DNA of 64,000 bases from Cloacibacterium caeni (GCF_907163105.1 NZ_OU015321.1:682001-746000), one strand, 5' to 3'. Positions 7,879-16,389 are shown, counted from the first letter of the stretch. Numbers and translations are program-made. The notes: generated from the letters alone by a model not told the origin.

Positions 7879-8922
7879 ATGAACTTACCTAACGATATCA
7901 TGTATAATGCTTCTTTCAATAAAGATGCAAGTTTCGAAGGCGTTTTTTGGATGGGCGTAAAAACTACGGGAATTTTCTGTAGACCAACTTGTACTACCCG
8001 AAAACCAAAACCCGAAAATGTAGAATTTTTCAGCAATACGAAAGATGCGATTCTAAAAGGATATCGCCCTTGTAAGGTTTGTAAACCATTAGAAAAACTG
8101 AACGAAACCCCGAAATATATTCAGGAAATCATCACAGAATTAGCAGAAAATCCTTCTTTGAAGTTCAAAGATTACGATTTGGTAAAACGTGGAATAGAGC
8201 CTGCAACCATGAGACGTTGGTTTCTGAAAAATCATGGAATTACGTTTCAGGCATATCAAAGAATGTTCAGAATTAATTCTGCGTTTAAGAAAATTCAACA
8301 AGGAGAAACCGTAACCGAAACTGCTCTGGAAAGTGGCTACGAAAGTTTAAGCGGTTTTACCGAAAGTTTTAAAAATGTTTTCGGAGTGTCTCCTAAAAAT
8401 TCTAAAAATCAGAAAGTAATTGATTTAAAACGCATCGAAACTCCACTCGGAACCATGTATGCCGCTGCAACGGATGAAGGAATTTGTATGCTGGAATTTA
8501 CAGACAGAAAAATGCTGGAAACCGAACTGAAACACCTCTCTAAATCCTTAAATGCCAATATTATTCAAGGAGAGAATCCTCATTTTAATAGTTTAGAAGA
8601 ACAACTTACCGAATATTTTGAAGGAAAAAGAAAAGAATTTACCGTTCCACTTCATTTTGTAGGTTCAGATTTTCAGAAATCTGTTTGGAAAATCTTGATG
8701 AAAATTCCGTATGGTGAAACTTGGAGCTATGCCCAACAATCTGAAATTTTGGGAGATAGCAAAAAAGTAAGAGCAGTGGCAAATGCCAATGGAATGAATA
8801 AAATTTCCATCTTGGTTCCTTGTCATAGAGTGATTGGCAGCGATGGAAATCTTACAGGTTATGGCGGTGGAATTTGGCGAAAACAAAAACTCCTAGAATT
8901 AGAAGGCGCTATTCTATTCTAA
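7879..8922 (+). CDS. ada: Ada: methylphosphotriester sensor, AraC regulator and O6-methylguanine-DNA methyltransferase
   Basis: A 347-aa trifunctional alkylation-response protein. The N-terminal zinc domain has the four-cysteine pattern GIFCRPTC (34, 38) and PCKVC (65, 68); Cys34 is the expected acceptor of methyl groups from phosphotriesters and thereby switches the protein to an activator. An AraC-type HTH follows (about 95-180; GITFQAYQRMFRINSAFK). The C-terminal half is the Ogt/AGT domain with the active-site PCHRVIG (Cys315). Length and domain order match E. coli Ada. The perfect inverted repeat upstream may be its own operator. Confidence 0.95.
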   Translation: MNLPNDIMYNASFNKDASFEGVFWMGVKTTGIFCRPTCTTRKPKPENVEFFSNTKDAILKGYRPCKVCKPLEKLNETPKYIQEIITELAENPSLKFKDYDLVKRGIEPATMRRWFLKNHGITFQAYQRMFRINSAFKKIQQGETVTETALESGYESLSGFTESFKNVFGVSPKNSKNQKVIDLKRIETPLGTMYAAATDEGICMLEFTDRKMLETELKHLSKSLNANIIQGENPHFNSLEEQLTEYFEGKRKEFTVPLHFVGSDFQKSVWKILMKIPYGETWSYAQQSEILGDSKKVRAVANANGMNKISILVPCHRVIGSDGNLTGYGGGIWRKQKLLELEGAILF

Positions 8923-8985
8923 TTATTTATATTTTTTCAATTAAAACTTCGGTTTTAAATATATGTTATCAACTCTTTTGATTTC

Positions 8986-9001
8986 TGTAACACTTGTTAC
9001 A
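8986..9001. promoter_or_regulatory. TGTAAC-N4-GTTACA palindrome, site 1
   Basis: TGTAACACTTGTTACA is a perfect 6+4+6 palindrome, 82 bp upstream of the rhodanese start. The same motif recurs at 11164, 12914 and 13810. The 16-bp two-fold symmetry is typical of Crp/Fnr-family operators. Confidence 0.6.
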
Positions 9002-9083
9002 AAGCGGTTTTTTAGAAAAATTCAATTTTGCATTTAATAAAGATCAACAGAGTCTTTTTTAACCCAATAAATTGAAAATTTCC

Positions 9084-9449
9084 ATGAAAAGCATTTGTCC
9101 TAATACCTTTCAAACGATGATAAACGAAACCATTCAATTGGTAGACGTGAGAGAACGCTATGAATTTGAATTGTATAAAATGAGACTTCCTATCGTAGAA
9201 AATATTCCCTTCAGCGAGATAGAAGAATTATGGTCACATTTTGATGCTGATAAGAAAATCGTTTTGGTTTGTAACAACAGTGTCAGAAGTAAAAGTGTTG
9301 CTAAATATTTGGAAGATAGAGACTTTAACCAGATTTACTATTTAGAAGGTGGTTTGGTAAAATGGCAACAAAATGATTTACCACTTCTTGGAAATCCACC
9401 AGAAATCATTTCTCATTCCCTTTCTAAAACTGGAGAGTGTTCTAACTAA
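9084..9449 (+). CDS. Single-domain rhodanese-like sulfurtransferase
   Basis: A 121-aa cytoplasmic protein with LVDVRERYEFE near the N-terminus and the active-site loop CNNSVRS (Cys63 to Arg68) that forms the persulfide. The ATG at 9084 is preferred over an in-frame TTG at 9072. It is the first of several sulfur- and redox-related genes (SQR-like flavoprotein, peroxiredoxin) that share an upstream palindrome. It may carry sulfane sulfur made by the SQR-like enzyme; that is inferred from context. Confidence 0.88.
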   Translation: MKSICPNTFQTMINETIQLVDVRERYEFELYKMRLPIVENIPFSEIEELWSHFDADKKIVLVCNNSVRSKSVAKYLEDRDFNQIYYLEGGLVKWQQNDLPLLGNPPEIISHSLSKTGECSN

Positions 9450-9455
9450 TTTTTT

Positions 9456-10331
9456 ATGAAATTTCCAGTTTTAAATGTCTGCGATTTAGTGAATAATGAA
9501 AAAAATATTCAAAACTACATTATTCATGATTTGAAGGAATTGCTTCATGAAGATATTTACCTTCCTAAAAAACCGCACCGTCATACTTTTTATCAAATTC
9601 TCTATATAGAGAAGGGTTCGGGTACTCATAAAATTGATTTTGAAGATTACGAAATCCAAGATAATTCTGTTTTTTTTCTTAGACCTGGTCAAGTTCACGA
9701 TTTAGTTTTTAACCATAAAAATACTAAAGGTTTTCTTATAAATTTTAATGAAAATTTATTAAATCAATTTCTTTTACAAGCAAATTTCATTGATCAATTG
9801 CCTTTATTCAGCAAAAGTGGCAAAAATTGTTATCATCAGATTAAAAATAATCAAAAGGACATAAAATATGCTTTCGCAAAAATTTTAGATTTTAATGATG
9901 GAAGTTATAAATATACATCATAACTTACAAAATTGTGCATTTTAGAAATTTTACTATTAATTTCTGAAGATGTAAAATCAGTGAACCAAACTAATTTTAA
10001 TTATACTCAAAATAATTTGGTAAGAAAATTTGAAGGATCACTTGAAAAGTATTTCAAAGAAGAACATTATCCTAAATTTTACGCAGATCAATTAGCTGTT
10101 ACTCCAAATTATCTAAATTCCGTTTGTAAATTTATTACGGGTAAAACAGCTGGGGAAATGATTAGAAACAGAATCATCTTAGAGGCTAAGAGATTATTGG
10201 TTAATACCCAATCTACCATTTCGCAGAATGCTTTTGAACTTAACTTTGAAGACAATTCGTATTTTACTAAATTCTTTAAATCCAATGCTGGAGTTTCTCC
10301 TATAGATTTTAGAAAAAATCTAAATAAATAA
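9456..10331 (+). pseudogene. AraC-family regulator interrupted by an in-frame stop
   Basis: Residues 1-155 form an AraC-type cupin sensor domain (HRHTFYQILYIEKGSGTH, FFLRPGQVHDL). A TAA at 9921-9923 ends this frame, but the same frame continues without a shift through LTKLCILEILLLISE and into a normal AraC HTH domain (FYADQLAVTPNYLNSVCK ... FEDNSYFTKFFKSNAGVSPIDFRK) to 10331. Read through, the protein would be about 291 aa, the usual AraC length. A single nonsense mutation is the simplest explanation. The HTH part could still be made from an internal start (for example the TTG at 9933), so partial function is not excluded. Confidence 0.82.
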
Positions 10332-10383
10332 TTATTACCATTTTCTCCGTTTTGTAAACCAAGAAGTTAGAGCATTCCTAGCT

Positions 10384-10391
10384 TAACTTTG
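10384..10391 (+). promoter_or_regulatory. Putative -7 element TAACTTTG
   Basis: TAACTTTG matches the Bacteroidetes -7 consensus TANNTTTG and lies 51 bp upstream of the DUF4492 gene. A clear -33 element is not seen at the expected spacing. Confidence 0.35.
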
Positions 10392-10442
10392 TGTTGTAGA
10401 AATTAAAGTTTTTTTTCATCATAAATTTTTGATTTTTCAACA

Positions 10443-10685
10443 ATGCAAACTTTCTATAACTTTTTATTGTATCCTTTTATCGAGTTAGTAAAGCTCTATA
10501 AACATGGTTTTAGCATTATGTCAAAAGAAAGTAAATCTCTTTGGATTATTGCTGTTGTTAAACTATTTATCATGTTCGGAATTCTTAAGATGTTTTTCTT
10601 TAAGGACTTTCTTAAAACTAATTTTGAGAGTAACGAACAAAGAATAGAATATTTGCAAAATACTTTGACAAAAATTAAAAAATAG
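10443..10685 (+). CDS. DUF4492 small membrane protein (cytochrome bd-associated)
   Basis: An 80-aa protein with an amphipathic start ([20 protein letters not shown]), one transmembrane segment ([22 protein letters not shown]) and a charged tail. This is the DUF4492 family, which is found almost always directly upstream of cydA in Bacteroidetes and is thought to accompany the bd-type quinol oxidase. Here only the first codons of cydA follow, so its usual partner appears to be missing. Confidence 0.85.
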   Translation: MQTFYNFLLYPFIELVKLYKHGFSIMSKESKSLWIIAVVKLFIMFGILKMFFFKDFLKTNFESNEQRIEYLQNTLTKIKK

Positions 10686-10698
10686 AAATATTACAACG

Positions 10699-11139
10699 AT
10701 GAATCATATAGATTGGGAATTGGTCAATTGGAGCAGAGCGCAATTTGCCCTTACAGCAATGTACCATTGGCTTTTTGTTCCGCTCACATTAGGAATTACC
10801 TTTATCATTGCCATCATGGAAACCATTGCTGCTCACACAGGAAAATGTAGAGAATTTGCATTTTTTGAAATAGAAAATGGAAAGTTAATTTCAGAGAAAT
10901 TCGAAGAAAATCTTCATGCTCATCATCACGAAGATGGTTGCTGTAATCATCATCATGATAGTAATGAAAAAAAATATCATTCTCATGCAGAAATCCTCAA
11001 TCAACTTTCTGGAGTAGATAAATTCTATTATTACGGAATGGGAATGGGGTTACGCAATGAATTGACTGAGAATCATATCAATTTCGAAAAAGCAAAATAT
11101 TTTGAAATTGGAGAAATTATTGAAAATTTAAACCTTTAA
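10699..11139 (+). CDS. Chimeric ORF: CydA N-terminus fused to C-terminus of a NifX-like (dinitrogenase FeMo-cofactor family) protein
   Basis: The first 46-48 of 146 residues are a typical Bacteroidetes CydA start ([24 protein letters not shown], then FIIAIMETI). From [18 protein letters not shown] (47 on) the sequence matches the dinitrogenase iron-molybdenum-cofactor/NifX-like family: the HFGKCREF-like start, a histidine-rich loop ([15 protein letters not shown]), then [17 protein letters not shown] and a final EIIENLNL. The frame is open throughout. The simplest explanation is an in-frame deletion of most of cydA, all of cydB and the NifX-like start, with a junction near 10834-10848. The product is unlikely to be a working oxidase. 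Confidence 0.72.
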   Translation: MNHIDWELVNWSRAQFALTAMYHWLFVPLTLGITFIIAIMETIAAHTGKCREFAFFEIENGKLISEKFEENLHAHHHEDGCCNHHHDSNEKKYHSHAEILNQLSGVDKFYYYGMGMGLRNELTENHINFEKAKYFEIGEIIENLNL

Positions 11140-11163
11140 AAATTATTAATAAAAAATGCTTTT

Positions 11164-11179
11164 TGTAACATGGGTTACA
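11164..11179. promoter_or_regulatory. TGTAAC-N4-GTTACA palindrome, site 2
   Basis: TGTAACATGGGTTACA is a perfect 6+4+6 palindrome, 47 bp upstream of the SQR-like gene. It has the same half sites as 8986-9001. Confidence 0.62.
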
Positions 11180-11226
11180 GTTTAAAAGTAATAATTGTTG
11201 CTATTTTGGTAACAAAATTATAAATT

Positions 11227-12687
11227 ATGTCGAAAATTGTAATTCTTGGTGCTGGTATTGCTGGTCATACCGCAGCTACGCATCTTCGTAGGAAATTGGG
11301 TAATGAGCACGAAATTTTGGTGGTTTCTCCCAATTCTAATTATCAATGGGTGCCGTCTAATATTTGGGTAGGTATTGGCAGAATGTCTCCTAATGATGTG
11401 AAATTTCCATTAGCTCCACTATATAAAAAACATCATATAGGCTATAAACAAGCAAAAGTAATTTCTTTTCATCCAGAAGGGGATGTAAAAAATGCTAAAC
11501 CTTATGTAATTGCAGAATATGTTTTTGGAGATAATAAGGGAAAACATGAAATAATTGATTATGATTTTTTGATTAATGCTACAGGACCGAAACTAGCCTT
11601 TGACCTAACCGAAGGTTTGAATCCCGGAACGAATAAATGCTATTCGGTTTGTAGCTATGATCATGCAGAGCATGCTTCTGCTGCCTTCACTAATTTAAAA
11701 TTAAAACTCAAAAAATCTAATGAGAAAATGAAAATTCTTATTGGAACTGGTCATGCAAAAGCTACATGTCAAGGTGCAGCATTTGAATATATTCTGAATG
11801 TAGACTCGGAGTTAAGACGTTGTGGCTTAAGAGAAAAAGTAGAAATTACTTGGATTTCGAACGAAAATGAACTTGGTGATTTTGGAATGGATGGAATGTT
11901 GCTTACATATGGCGATATGATTATGAAATCGAGCGATATGGTAGAAATGATTTTTGAAGATAGAGAAATTAAGTGGATTTTGGGAGCTGGTGTAAACAAA
12001 ATTGAAAATGGGATTGCTCATTACGAAAACTTAAATGGAGAATATAAAACCGAAACATTTGATTTTGCAATGTTAATTCCTGCTTTTTCTGGACATGGAT
12101 TTAAAGCATATGACAAGTATGGAGCAGATATTACCGAAAAATTATTTCGCGGATTTATGGTAGTAGACGCAGATTATACAGCAAAACCTTATGAAGAATG
12201 GACGGTGCAAGACTGGCCAGAAACCTATCAAAATCCAAGCTATCCTAATATTTTTGCTCCGGGAATTGCTTTTGCGCCACCGCATTCTATTTCTAAACCG
12301 AGAAAATCACCTAATGGAACCGAAATTTTTCCAGCGCCACCAAGAACAGGAATGCCATCTGGAATTACTGCTAAATTGGTTGCAGAAAATATCATAGAAA
12401 GTATTAAAAAAGGTGAAATTATTACACCGCATCGTGGTTCTTTAGGAAATATGGGAGCTGCTTGTGTAGCATCTTCAGGATTTGGATTCACTAAAGGTTC
12501 TGCGGTTACAATTACTACTTTTCCTATTGTCCCAGACTATGTAAAATATAAAAATTCTGGCGGTAGAGATTTGAAAAAAACTTTTGGCGAAATTGGTTTA
12601 GGAGGTCATTGGGTTAAGTATTCTTTACATTTTGCATTTCTCTGGAAAGCTAAGATGAAACCATTTTGGTTTATGATCCCCGAATAA
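11227..12687 (+). CDS. Sulfide:quinone oxidoreductase-like flavoprotein
   Basis: A 486-aa FAD-dependent oxidoreductase. The dinucleotide fold is at the N-terminus (KIVILGAGIAGHTAATHLR, GAGIAG 8-13), the second ATG-type motif is LINATGPKL (116-123), and candidate redox cysteines are Cys138, Cys142, Cys181 and Cys413. The C-terminus is rich in aromatic and basic residues (HFAFLWKAKMKPFWFM), as in the membrane-anchoring helices of sulfide:quinone reductases. It would oxidise sulfide to sulfane sulfur and pass electrons to the quinone pool. The nearby rhodanese and peroxiredoxin fit sulfide detoxification. The exact SQR type is not assigned. Confidence 0.82.
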   Translation: MSKIVILGAGIAGHTAATHLRRKLGNEHEILVVSPNSNYQWVPSNIWVGIGRMSPNDVKFPLAPLYKKHHIGYKQAKVISFHPEGDVKNAKPYVIAEYVFGDNKGKHEIIDYDFLINATGPKLAFDLTEGLNPGTNKCYSVCSYDHAEHASAAFTNLKLKLKKSNEKMKILIGTGHAKATCQGAAFEYILNVDSELRRCGLREKVEITWISNENELGDFGMDGMLLTYGDMIMKSSDMVEMIFEDREIKWILGAGVNKIENGIAHYENLNGEYKTETFDFAMLIPAFSGHGFKAYDKYGADITEKLFRGFMVVDADYTAKPYEEWTVQDWPETYQNPSYPNIFAPGIAFAPPHSISKPRKSPNGTEIFPAPPRTGMPSGITAKLVAENIIESIKKGEIITPHRGSLGNMGAACVASSGFGFTKGSAVTITTFPIVPDYVKYKNSGGRDLKKTFGEIGLGGHWVKYSLHFAFLWKAKMKPFWFMIPE

Positions 12688-12716
12688 ATTTTTAATCTTA
12701 ATTTAAAATAAAAGTT

Positions 12717-12860
12717 ATGGCACAAAGAATATCTGCAAAAATGAAATCTAAAATGCAAAATCCGTTCTATCAGTTTTTTAGATTTCTTATTCTTAATATC
12801 AAAATTTTGCGAGTAGTAGCTCTTGGTCATGGAGGAACAAGAGGAGAGGATAAACATTAA
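12717..12860 (+). CDS. Small basic protein downstream of the SQR-like gene
   Basis: A 47-aa ORF starting 29 bp after the SQR-like gene: a basic, Met/Lys-rich start (MAQRISAKMKSKMQNP), an aromatic/hydrophobic middle (FYQFFRFLILNIKILRVVAL) and a Gly/His tail (GHGGTRGEDKH). It has good codon use and lies in an otherwise tight cluster, so it is probably real. It could be a peripheral membrane peptide that assists the flavoprotein; this is speculation. Confidence 0.55.
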   Translation: MAQRISAKMKSKMQNPFYQFFRFLILNIKILRVVALGHGGTRGEDKH

Positions 12861-12876
12861 TAAAAATATACAGAAA

Positions 12877-12962
12877 AGAGCAAATTAGAGCAATCGATTT
12901 CATCTATCGTAAGTGTAACTCAAGTAACACTTCTTCTATTAAAACGGGTTTAAATTTGCTCT
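12877..12962 (+). promoter_or_regulatory. Palindrome site 3 enclosed by a 10-bp inverted repeat
   Basis: TGTAACTCAAGTAACA (12914-12929) is a one-mismatch copy of the TGTAAC-N4-GTTACA motif and is itself flanked by AAG/CTT arms. It is enclosed by a perfect 10-bp inverted repeat, AGAGCAAATT (12877-12886) and AATTTGCTCT (12953-12962). The whole lies directly upstream of the peroxiredoxin gene. Confidence 0.45.
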
Positions 12963-12982
12963 ATAATTAAAAAATAAATAAA

Positions 12983-13696
12983 ATGGAACAGCAAGTACAA
13001 GAAACATTCAACATGCCAAGAATTGGAGAAAAAGCTCCGCAGTTCAAAGCAGTTACAACTCAAGGTGAAATTAATTTCCCTTCTGATTATCAAGGAAAAT
13101 GGAGTATTCTATTTAGTCACCCTGCTGATTTTACACCGGTGTGTACTTCAGAATTTATGACTTTTGCACATCTTCAGGAGAAATTTAGAAAAGCTAATTG
13201 TGAATTGGTTGGCTTATCTGTAGATGGTCTTTACAGTCATATAGCTTGGTTAAGAACCATTAAAGAAAAAATAGAGTTTAATGGAATGAAAGACATTGAA
13301 GTTACTTTTCCATTGATTGAAGACATTACAATGGAAGTAGCTAAGAAATATGGTATGATTCAACCAGGGGAAAGCAATACCAAAGCAGTAAGAGCAGTGT
13401 TTTTTGTTGACCCAAAAGGCATTATTAGAGCAATTATCTATTATCCATTAAGTATCGGTAGAAATTTTGATGAATTGTATCGTGCCCTTATTGCGATGCA
13501 GACTACAGATGAATTTGGAGTAGCCACTCCTGCAGATTGGAGACCTGGAGATGACGTGATTGTTCCTACTGCCGGATCTTGTGGTGTTGCAAAAGAAAGG
13601 ATGGAAGATAAAGAAAATTTAGATTGCAAAGATTGGTTCTTCTGCACAAAAAAATTAGACGAAAAAGAAATCTATAGTAAGCTCATTAAAGACTAA
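12983..13696 (+). CDS. Peroxiredoxin (Prx6/archaeal AhpC-type)
   Basis: A 237-aa thiol peroxidase. The peroxidatic cysteine is in HPADFTPVCTSEF (Cys54), followed by SVDGLYSHIAWLRTIKE and the family signature VRAVFFVDPKGIIRAIIYYPLSIGRN. A long C-terminal arm with three more cysteines (SCGVAKERMEDKENLDC, FFC) is typical of the archaeal/Prx6 subgroup, which reduces H2O2 and organic hydroperoxides. An upstream TGTAAC-type palindrome suggests redox- or NO-linked control. Confidence 0.92.
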   Translation: MEQQVQETFNMPRIGEKAPQFKAVTTQGEINFPSDYQGKWSILFSHPADFTPVCTSEFMTFAHLQEKFRKANCELVGLSVDGLYSHIAWLRTIKEKIEFNGMKDIEVTFPLIEDITMEVAKKYGMIQPGESNTKAVRAVFFVDPKGIIRAIIYYPLSIGRNFDELYRALIAMQTTDEFGVATPADWRPGDDVIVPTAGSCGVAKERMEDKENLDCKDWFFCTKKLDEKEIYSKLIKD

Positions 13697-13743
13697 CTAT
13701 TGAACTATATAGTATACTGAACAAGTAGTTGTTATATTAATTG

Positions 13744-13779
13744 AAAACGATAGATTTTAATAGTCTATCGTTTTGTTTT
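13744..13779 (+). terminator. Rho-independent terminator
   Basis: An 11-bp stem AAAACGATAGA (13744-13754) / TCTATCGTTTT (13764-13774) with a 9-nt loop is followed by a G-interrupted T run. It closes the peroxiredoxin unit. Confidence 0.8.
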
Positions 13780-13809
13780 TTTTTCTTTCTAACAAAAGAA
13801 TTTTCTGAA

Positions 13810-13825
13810 TGTAACATAAGTTACT
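13810..13825. promoter_or_regulatory. TGTAAC-N4-GTTAC palindrome, site 4
   Basis: TGTAACATAAGTTACT matches the motif at 15 of 16 positions (last base T instead of A). It lies 108 bp upstream of the TolC-family gene, the first gene of the RND operon. Confidence 0.5.
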
Positions 13826-13933
13826 GCACATGATTTTTATCACCAATATTTTTGCCGAAGAAATAGAGAACGTGTATCAAAATTCTCGATTTCAATAATT
13901 AAAATAAATTAAAAAAAGAAAAATTTAAATACA

Positions 13934-15241
13934 ATGAGAAAATTTTTTACGATAGTTTTTGTTTTTTCGCTCGTTCTGAAAGGTTTCTCTCAAGACACCA
14001 TCAGAATTTCTAGAGCAGAATTAGAACAAAGAATGGTAGACCAAAATCTTCAAGTGAAATTGGCAAATGACGAAGCCAAATTAGCACAAGCAGAACTATT
14101 GGGAACGAGAGCAATGTATTTACCAAACGTAAATGCTTCTTACACTTTTTCGAATACCAATAATCCTTTGTACGCTTTCGGTTCTAAATTGAATCAGGAG
14201 CGTATTACGCAAATGGATTTTGACCCAGCTAAATTAAATGCTCCAGACGCAATTTCTAATTTCGCTACTAAAATTGAGGTACAACAACCCATCATCAACA
14301 TGGATGCAGTGTATCTTAAAAAAGCAGGACAAGTAAAATCTGAAGTTTTAAAAATTAAAGCAGAAAGAACCAAAGAATACATTCAGTTTGAGTTCAAAAA
14401 AGCATACATGCAACTGCAATTAGCGTACAGAATGCTTGAAACACTTGAAAATGCTAAAACCACAACGCTAGCCAACAAAAAAGTAATCGACAATTATTTC
14501 AAAAACGGAATGATTCAGAAAACGGAAGTGTTATACATAGACGTTCGTGTAAAAGAAATTGAAAATCAAATCGCTTATGCGAAATCTAACATAAAAAATG
14601 CTTCGGATTACCTTTATTTCTTATTAGACGAAGAGTCTTTCAATAAGGTTTTCAAGCCTACTGAAAAATTAGAATTTCAAAACCAGATTTTAGAAAATAC
14701 GGCTACACTAAATGTGGAAAGAAAAGATTTACAGGCGTATCAAAAATCTCTAGAAGCGTACGATTATCTGATTAAATCTACCAAAGCCAAATTTTTACCA
14801 AGATTAAATGCTTTCGGAAGTTTTGAATTGTATGATAACAAATTCGCACAGTTTGGAGCCAATGGTTATTTGGCAGGAGTTCAGTTGTCTTGGAATGTTT
14901 TTGATGGTTTAAAAGCAAAATCTGAACAGGAAAAATACAAAGCAGAACTCACCAAAGCACAAACCGAAATCACTCAATACAATAAACAAAGTCAGTTAGA
15001 ACTCAATAAAGTAAATCGCCAAGTTCAAGATGCTGAAAACAAGGTAAACCTTACCAAACTAGCGCTGGAACAAAGCAAAGAAGCCTACAGAATTCGTAAA
15101 AACAGATATGACCAAGGTTTAGAGAAATCATCAGACTTGTTAATGAGTGAAACCACGATGTCTCAAAAAGATTTGGAATACCAACAAGCTATTTTTGAAT
15201 ACAATGTCGCTTTAGAATACTATAAATTTTTAAAAAATTAA
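13934..15241 (+). CDS. TolC-family outer-membrane efflux protein
   Basis: A 435-aa outer-membrane channel with a signal peptide (MRKFFTIVFVFSLVLKGFSQ) and two OEP repeats rich in long helices; FLPRLNAFGSFELYDNKFAQFG and GVQLSWNVFDGLKAKSEQEKYKAEL mark the second repeat. It is the first gene of a five-gene unit with a periplasmic adaptor, an RND pump, a PII-like protein and a DUF2892 protein. It would form the exit duct of that tripartite pump. Confidence 0.92.
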   Translation: MRKFFTIVFVFSLVLKGFSQDTIRISRAELEQRMVDQNLQVKLANDEAKLAQAELLGTRAMYLPNVNASYTFSNTNNPLYAFGSKLNQERITQMDFDPAKLNAPDAISNFATKIEVQQPIINMDAVYLKKAGQVKSEVLKIKAERTKEYIQFEFKKAYMQLQLAYRMLETLENAKTTTLANKKVIDNYFKNGMIQKTEVLYIDVRVKEIENQIAYAKSNIKNASDYLYFLLDEESFNKVFKPTEKLEFQNQILENTATLNVERKDLQAYQKSLEAYDYLIKSTKAKFLPRLNAFGSFELYDNKFAQFGANGYLAGVQLSWNVFDGLKAKSEQEKYKAELTKAQTEITQYNKQSQLELNKVNRQVQDAENKVNLTKLALEQSKEAYRIRKNRYDQGLEKSSDLLMSETTMSQKDLEYQQAIFEYNVALEYYKFLKN

Positions 15242-15300
15242 AATCTCTGTGAACGCTGTGTGTTCACTGCTTCTCTGTGTTTAAATTTAAATAAATCATT

Positions 15301-16389
15301 ATGAAAAAATATATTTATTCAGCATTATTTTTAGGAAGCTTATTCCTTGCAAGTTGTTCTTCAGACGAAAATAAATCTGCAGAATTGAATGACAAACCAA
15401 TCGCGGTTACCGTAAATAAATCTGCCACCAACGCAGTAGGTTCTAATGCTACAGCAAGTGGAAAATTGGTAGCTAAAAATTCGGTAAATGTTTCCACCAG
15501 AATGATGGGGTACATTACTGCAATGCGCGCAGAAGTAGGGCAATATGTGAATGCTGGTCAACTTTTAGTAAGCATCAACAGTACAGATATTCAGGCAAAA
15601 GGCGGACAAGCTTCTGCTGGAATAGCGCAAGCACAAGCCAATTACAATATCGCGAAAAAAGATTTTGAAAGATTTCAAAATTTATACAAAAATCAAAGTG
15701 CTTCTCAAAAAGAATTAGATGATATGAGAGCGCGTTATGAAATGGCTCAAGCAGGTTTACAGGCAGCGCAACAAATGAAAAACGAAGTAAATGCTCAGTA
15801 CAGATATACCAATGTTACGGCGCCTATTTCTGGTACAGTTACTGCGAAATATGCCAGTCAAGGTGATATGGCAAGTCCAGGAATGCCTTTACTAACGATA
15901 GAATCTCCGGGAGCTTTGCAAGCACAAGTTTTGGTTTCTGAACAGAATATTACCCTTTTAAAATCTGGAATGCCAGTAAAAGTAACGTTGAAATCTACCA
16001 ATAAAGAAGTTTCGGGTACGGTTTCAGAAATCAGCAGATCTTCAACGAATACTGGTGGACAATACTTAGTGAAAATCAATGTTCCAGCTTCTAAAGATTT
16101 ATTACCGGGAATGTTTGTGAATGTTCAGTTTCCTTTCAAAAATTCTGGAAATGTGAATCAGGATTTTCAAGAAGGCGTAATGATTCCTAAATCTGCAATC
16201 GTAGAAAACGGACAATTAACAGGAGTGTACACCGTGAGTTCACAAAATACCGCAGTTCTAAGATGGGTAAAAGTGGGTAAAACTTTCGGTGATCAAGTAG
16301 AAATTTTATCAGGTCTTAATGCAAATGACCAGTACATCATTTCAGCAGAAGGAAAATTGTTTAACGGTGCAAAAGTTATTTTAAAATAA
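15301..16389 (+). CDS. RND efflux periplasmic adaptor subunit (lipoprotein)
   Basis: A 362-aa membrane-fusion protein. A lipobox is present at LFLASC (Cys19). Then come the biotinyl-lipoyl half motif (VNVSTRMMGYITAMRAEVGQYVNAGQLLVSI), an alpha-hairpin (QANYNIAKKDFERFQNLYKN), the second lipoyl half (YTNVTAPISGTVTAKYASQGD) and beta-barrel/membrane-proximal domains. It links the downstream pump to TolC. Confidence 0.92.
   Translation: MKKYIYSALFLGSLFLASCSSDENKSAELNDKPIAVTVNKSATNAVGSNATASGKLVAKNSVNVSTRMMGYITAMRAEVGQYVNAGQLLVSINSTDIQAKGGQASAGIAQAQANYNIAKKDFERFQNLYKNQSASQKELDDMRARYEMAQAGLQAAQQMKNEVNAQYRYTNVTAPISGTVTAKYASQGDMASPGMPLLTIESPGALQAQVLVSEQNITLLKSGMPVKVTLKSTNKEVSGTVSEISRSSTNTGGQYLVKINVPASKDLLPGMFVNVQFPFKNSGNVNQDFQEGVMIPKSAIVENGQLTGVYTVSSQNTAVLRWVKVGKTFGDQVEILSGLNANDQYIISAEGKLFNGAKVILK

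Noticed and set aside
10699-11139. Calling the ORF simply cydA or simply NifX-like
   Set aside because: Each label explains only part of the sequence; the join inside one frame needs to be stated.
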